From: Lutibacter sp.
Lineage (GTDB): Bacteria > Bacteroidota > Bacteroidia > Flavobacteriales > Flavobacteriaceae
Direction: 5' to 3'
NCBI GenBank assembly: GCA_030599055.1
Contig: JAUVOS010000125.1
Coordinates: 1-7,236 of the forward strand
DNA: 7,236 nucleotides
The translations under genes and the position numbers were made by a program. This document shows, piece after piece, positions 6,170-7,236 of this stretch. The notes under the pieces were generated by a model that worked only from the letters and a program-made list of their open reading frames with translations, was not told the DNA's origin and searched no databases. Numbering within the stretch: the stretch's first letter is position 1; each line of letters starts with the position of its first letter.

Positions 6170-6463
6170 TCATGAAGCTATGGACTTGTGCAAAATAGAT
6201 TTTATCCAAGTTTGATAGGGTATGCCTTCACGCATGGCTTGGGCTTTTAAGCGCACAAGGTCAGTATAAGGAACTCTTAAAGTAATTTGTGTTGTTTTCT
6301 CGTTCAGTGTATTTTTTGCAGCCTCACGAAAAGCCTCTAGGCGTTCAGCCGTGAGGTTGCTAACAGGGGCGTAATCATCTTTGTTGGTAGCACTTTCCAT
6401 GCTCTCGATAAGGTCTTTTTCCTCATCGTCATAATAATCTTTTACATACGGTTCTTTTTTCAT
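6170..6463 (-). CDS. CopG/BrnA-like ribbon-helix-helix antitoxin
   Basis: This is a 97-residue protein with an acidic N-terminal half (DDEEKDLIESMES) that probably wraps the toxin. Its C-terminal ribbon-helix-helix has the beta strand TTQITLRVP (57-65), helix 1 TDLVRLKAQAMREG and helix 2 PYQTWIKSILHKSI. The PYQTWI.S.LH pattern is typical of CopG/BrnA-type antitoxins. ATG 6463 overlaps the toxin stop as ATGA and has an AAGGAC Shine-Dalgarno site, so antitoxin synthesis is coupled to that of the toxin. It should neutralise the toxin and, with it, repress the operon. On a plasmid the pair would give post-segregational stability. Confidence 0.8.
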   Translation of the reverse strand: MKKEPYVKDYYDDEEKDLIESMESATNKDDYAPVSNLTAERLEAFREAAKNTLNEKTTQITLRVPYTDLVRLKAQAMREGIPYQTWIKSILHKSIAS

Positions 6464-6750
6464 GTTTTGTCCTTACCTAAATAAATTGCTGTCAACTTTC
6501 TGCTTGGGTATATGGTTTTAAGGAAAATTTCCTCATCGGTTTCAACATACGGGACTAGGTATACATAACCGCCAATTTCCAACACGAAAGCCTTTTGATC
6601 TGAATGGTTGCTACTTGGGTTACCAATGCTATCTAGTATTTGCCCCGCCTCTATAAGGACAACGCACTCCTCAAAGCCTACACCTCCTCTTTCAGAGCTT
6701 GCCTTTAGCCACGCAGATTTTTTTAAGTCCCATTTGATTATTTTGCTCAT
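6460..6750 (-). CDS. BrnT-like toxin of a type II toxin-antitoxin pair
   Basis: This protein has 96 residues from ATG 6750 (MSKIIKWDLKKSAWLKASSERG). ATG 6759 (99 residues) and TTG 6786 (108 residues) are in-frame alternatives. Family proteins start close to a basic F/I-x-W-D-x-x-K segment, which favours 6750 or 6759; no start has a strong Shine-Dalgarno site, although TTG 6786 has a distant AAGG. The pattern GVGFEECVVLIE (residues 23-34), then GGYVYLVPYVETDEEIFLKT and PSRKLTAIYL, matches BrnT-like (RelE-fold) toxins, which are usually ribonucleases. The toxin gene precedes the antitoxin gene, as in brnTA, and overlaps it by 4 bases. RNase activity is inferred from the family; no catalytic residues are assigned here. 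Confidence 0.75.
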   Translation of the reverse strand: MSKIIKWDLKKSAWLKASSERGGVGFEECVVLIEAGQILDSIGNPSSNHSDQKAFVLEIGGYVYLVPYVETDEEIFLKTIYPSRKLTAIYLGKDKT

Positions 6751-6757
6751 GACATTC

Positions 6758-6786
6758 ATTGTATATACATTGCATGTTTTTATCAA
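6758..6786 (-). promoter_or_regulatory. Candidate promoter and operator of the toxin-antitoxin operon
   Basis: On the minus strand TTGATA (6786-6781) and TACAAT (6763-6758) are 17 bases apart, a plausible sigma-70 promoter. The 10-bp perfect palindrome TGTATATACA (6760-6769) overlaps the -10 element and is a natural binding site for the antitoxin. With this promoter the transcript would begin next to ATG 6750, giving an almost leaderless message, so another promoter further upstream is possible. Confidence 0.4.
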
Positions 6787-6807
6787 ATTTACTTGCCTTG
6801 AAAATTA

Positions 6808-6836
6808 TTTAAAACATTACACAAAATACCTATAAT
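6808..6836 (+). promoter_or_regulatory. Candidate promoter of the recombinase gene
   Basis: A perfect TATAAT (6831-6836) lies 17 bases after TTTAAA (6808-6813), a weak -35. Transcription would start near 6843 and leave a leader of about 87 bases before ATG 6930. The leader has small complementary patches (GGCG near 6849 and CGCC near 6897) but no recognised riboswitch or attenuator. Confidence 0.4.
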
Positions 6837-6929
6837 GTGGAAAGAATGGGCGGATAGCTCATAGTTTTACAGGCTTCTCAGGGGCAAATAGTTAAACGCC
6901 AACCTCTGTAATGTGTAAAGTTTGAATTT

Positions 6930-7236
6930 ATGAAAACACAAGAAAACCAATTAGAAGGCAAGGGCAGGGTATGGGTAACTGAAAAAGAGGTCTCTTTGCT
7001 TATGTTAGGGGCTAAAAAAACCAGGTATCCACTCCGTAACGAGTTGCTTGTGCTTATGCTGTACCGTCACGGACTTAGGGCGTCGGAACTATGCACTCTA
7101 AGGCTCTTAAATCTTGATTTTGATAATGCTAGGGTCTTTATCAAGCGTGTTAAGGGTGGGGTAGACTTCACGCACCCGATAGCAGGGGATGAATTGAGGC
7201 TTATTCGTAGGTACTTGCAGGAGCGTAAGAAGGGTA
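6930..7236 (+). CDS. Tyrosine recombinase (FimB/XerD-like), 5' part, cut by window edge
   Basis: The frame is open from ATG 6930 to the window end, giving 102 residues. It contains LYRHGLRASELCTLRLLNLD, the box I region of tyrosine recombinases with the first catalytic arginine, then FIKRVKGG (the beta hairpin with the catalytic lysine) and a following HP with a helix. The catalytic region begins within the first 50 residues, so there is no N-terminal SAM-like domain. This matches the short FimB/FimE-like recombinases (about 190-210 residues) common on plasmids. The later H-R-H/W-Y residues lie beyond the window. It may resolve plasmid multimers, invert a segment or move a cassette; no recombination site is recognised here. 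The start lacks a strong Shine-Dalgarno site. Confidence 0.85.
   Translation, partial: MKTQENQLEGKGRVWVTEKEVSLLMLGAKKTRYPLRNELLVLMLYRHGLRASELCTLRLLNLDFDNARVFIKRVKGGVDFTHPIAGDELRLIRRYLQERKKG

Noticed and set aside
6608..6835. Plus-strand 75-codon frame opposite the toxin gene
   Set aside because: The minus-strand toxin has family motifs and a coupled antitoxin; this frame has neither a ribosome site nor recognisable features.

Overview
The window looks like part of a low-GC proteobacterial plasmid or plasmid-like element. Evidence for this is a small ParA-type ATPase followed by a short ribbon-helix-helix partition protein, a toxin-antitoxin pair, a FimB/XerD-like tyrosine recombinase and insertion-sequence debris. 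The IS1016-like transposase start and the type of recombinase hint at Moraxellaceae, Neisseriaceae or a related gamma/betaproteobacterium. That placement is inference and of low confidence.

Layout from right to left, since most genes are on the minus strand. At the right edge (6930-7236, plus strand) is the 5' part of a tyrosine recombinase gene. Divergent from it, 6750-6170 holds a BrnT-like toxin and a CopG-type antitoxin joined by an ATGA overlap. A gene-free stretch (5879-6169) follows; it has a perfect 27-bp inverted repeat (5971-5997 / 6017-6043), direct repeats and a good promoter, and is probably the partition control region or centromere. Next come parA (5878-5258) and its ribbon-helix-helix partner (5265-4951), overlapping by 8 bases.

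Only 15 bases after the partition genes the composition becomes visibly more AT-rich and a defence block begins. It holds a 907-aa PHP-ABC ATPase of the TrlF/Ppl type (4935-2212), a fragment of a HAD phosphatase (2228-2028), a phosphoribosyltransferase-like protein (2035-1409) and a DprA/SMF-like Rossmann protein (1405-380). The last two match the architecture of the DprA-PPRT antiphage system, and the first that of Ppl. All four reading frames overlap or almost touch, so they are probably co-transcribed.

The left end (1-379) has no intact gene. It carries a truncated IS1595/IS1016-like transposase start (103-204), an IS-end-like sequence near 195-220 and a large stem-loop (234-287).

The most unusual point is the HAD remnant, which is not in a standard gene call. 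Only the C-terminal part of a HAD domain survives, fused by position to the end of the ATPase gene but in another frame and still overlapping the phosphoribosyltransferase start. This suggests that an older HAD-PRTase-DprA operon lost its front when the Ppl-like gene was inserted or swapped in.
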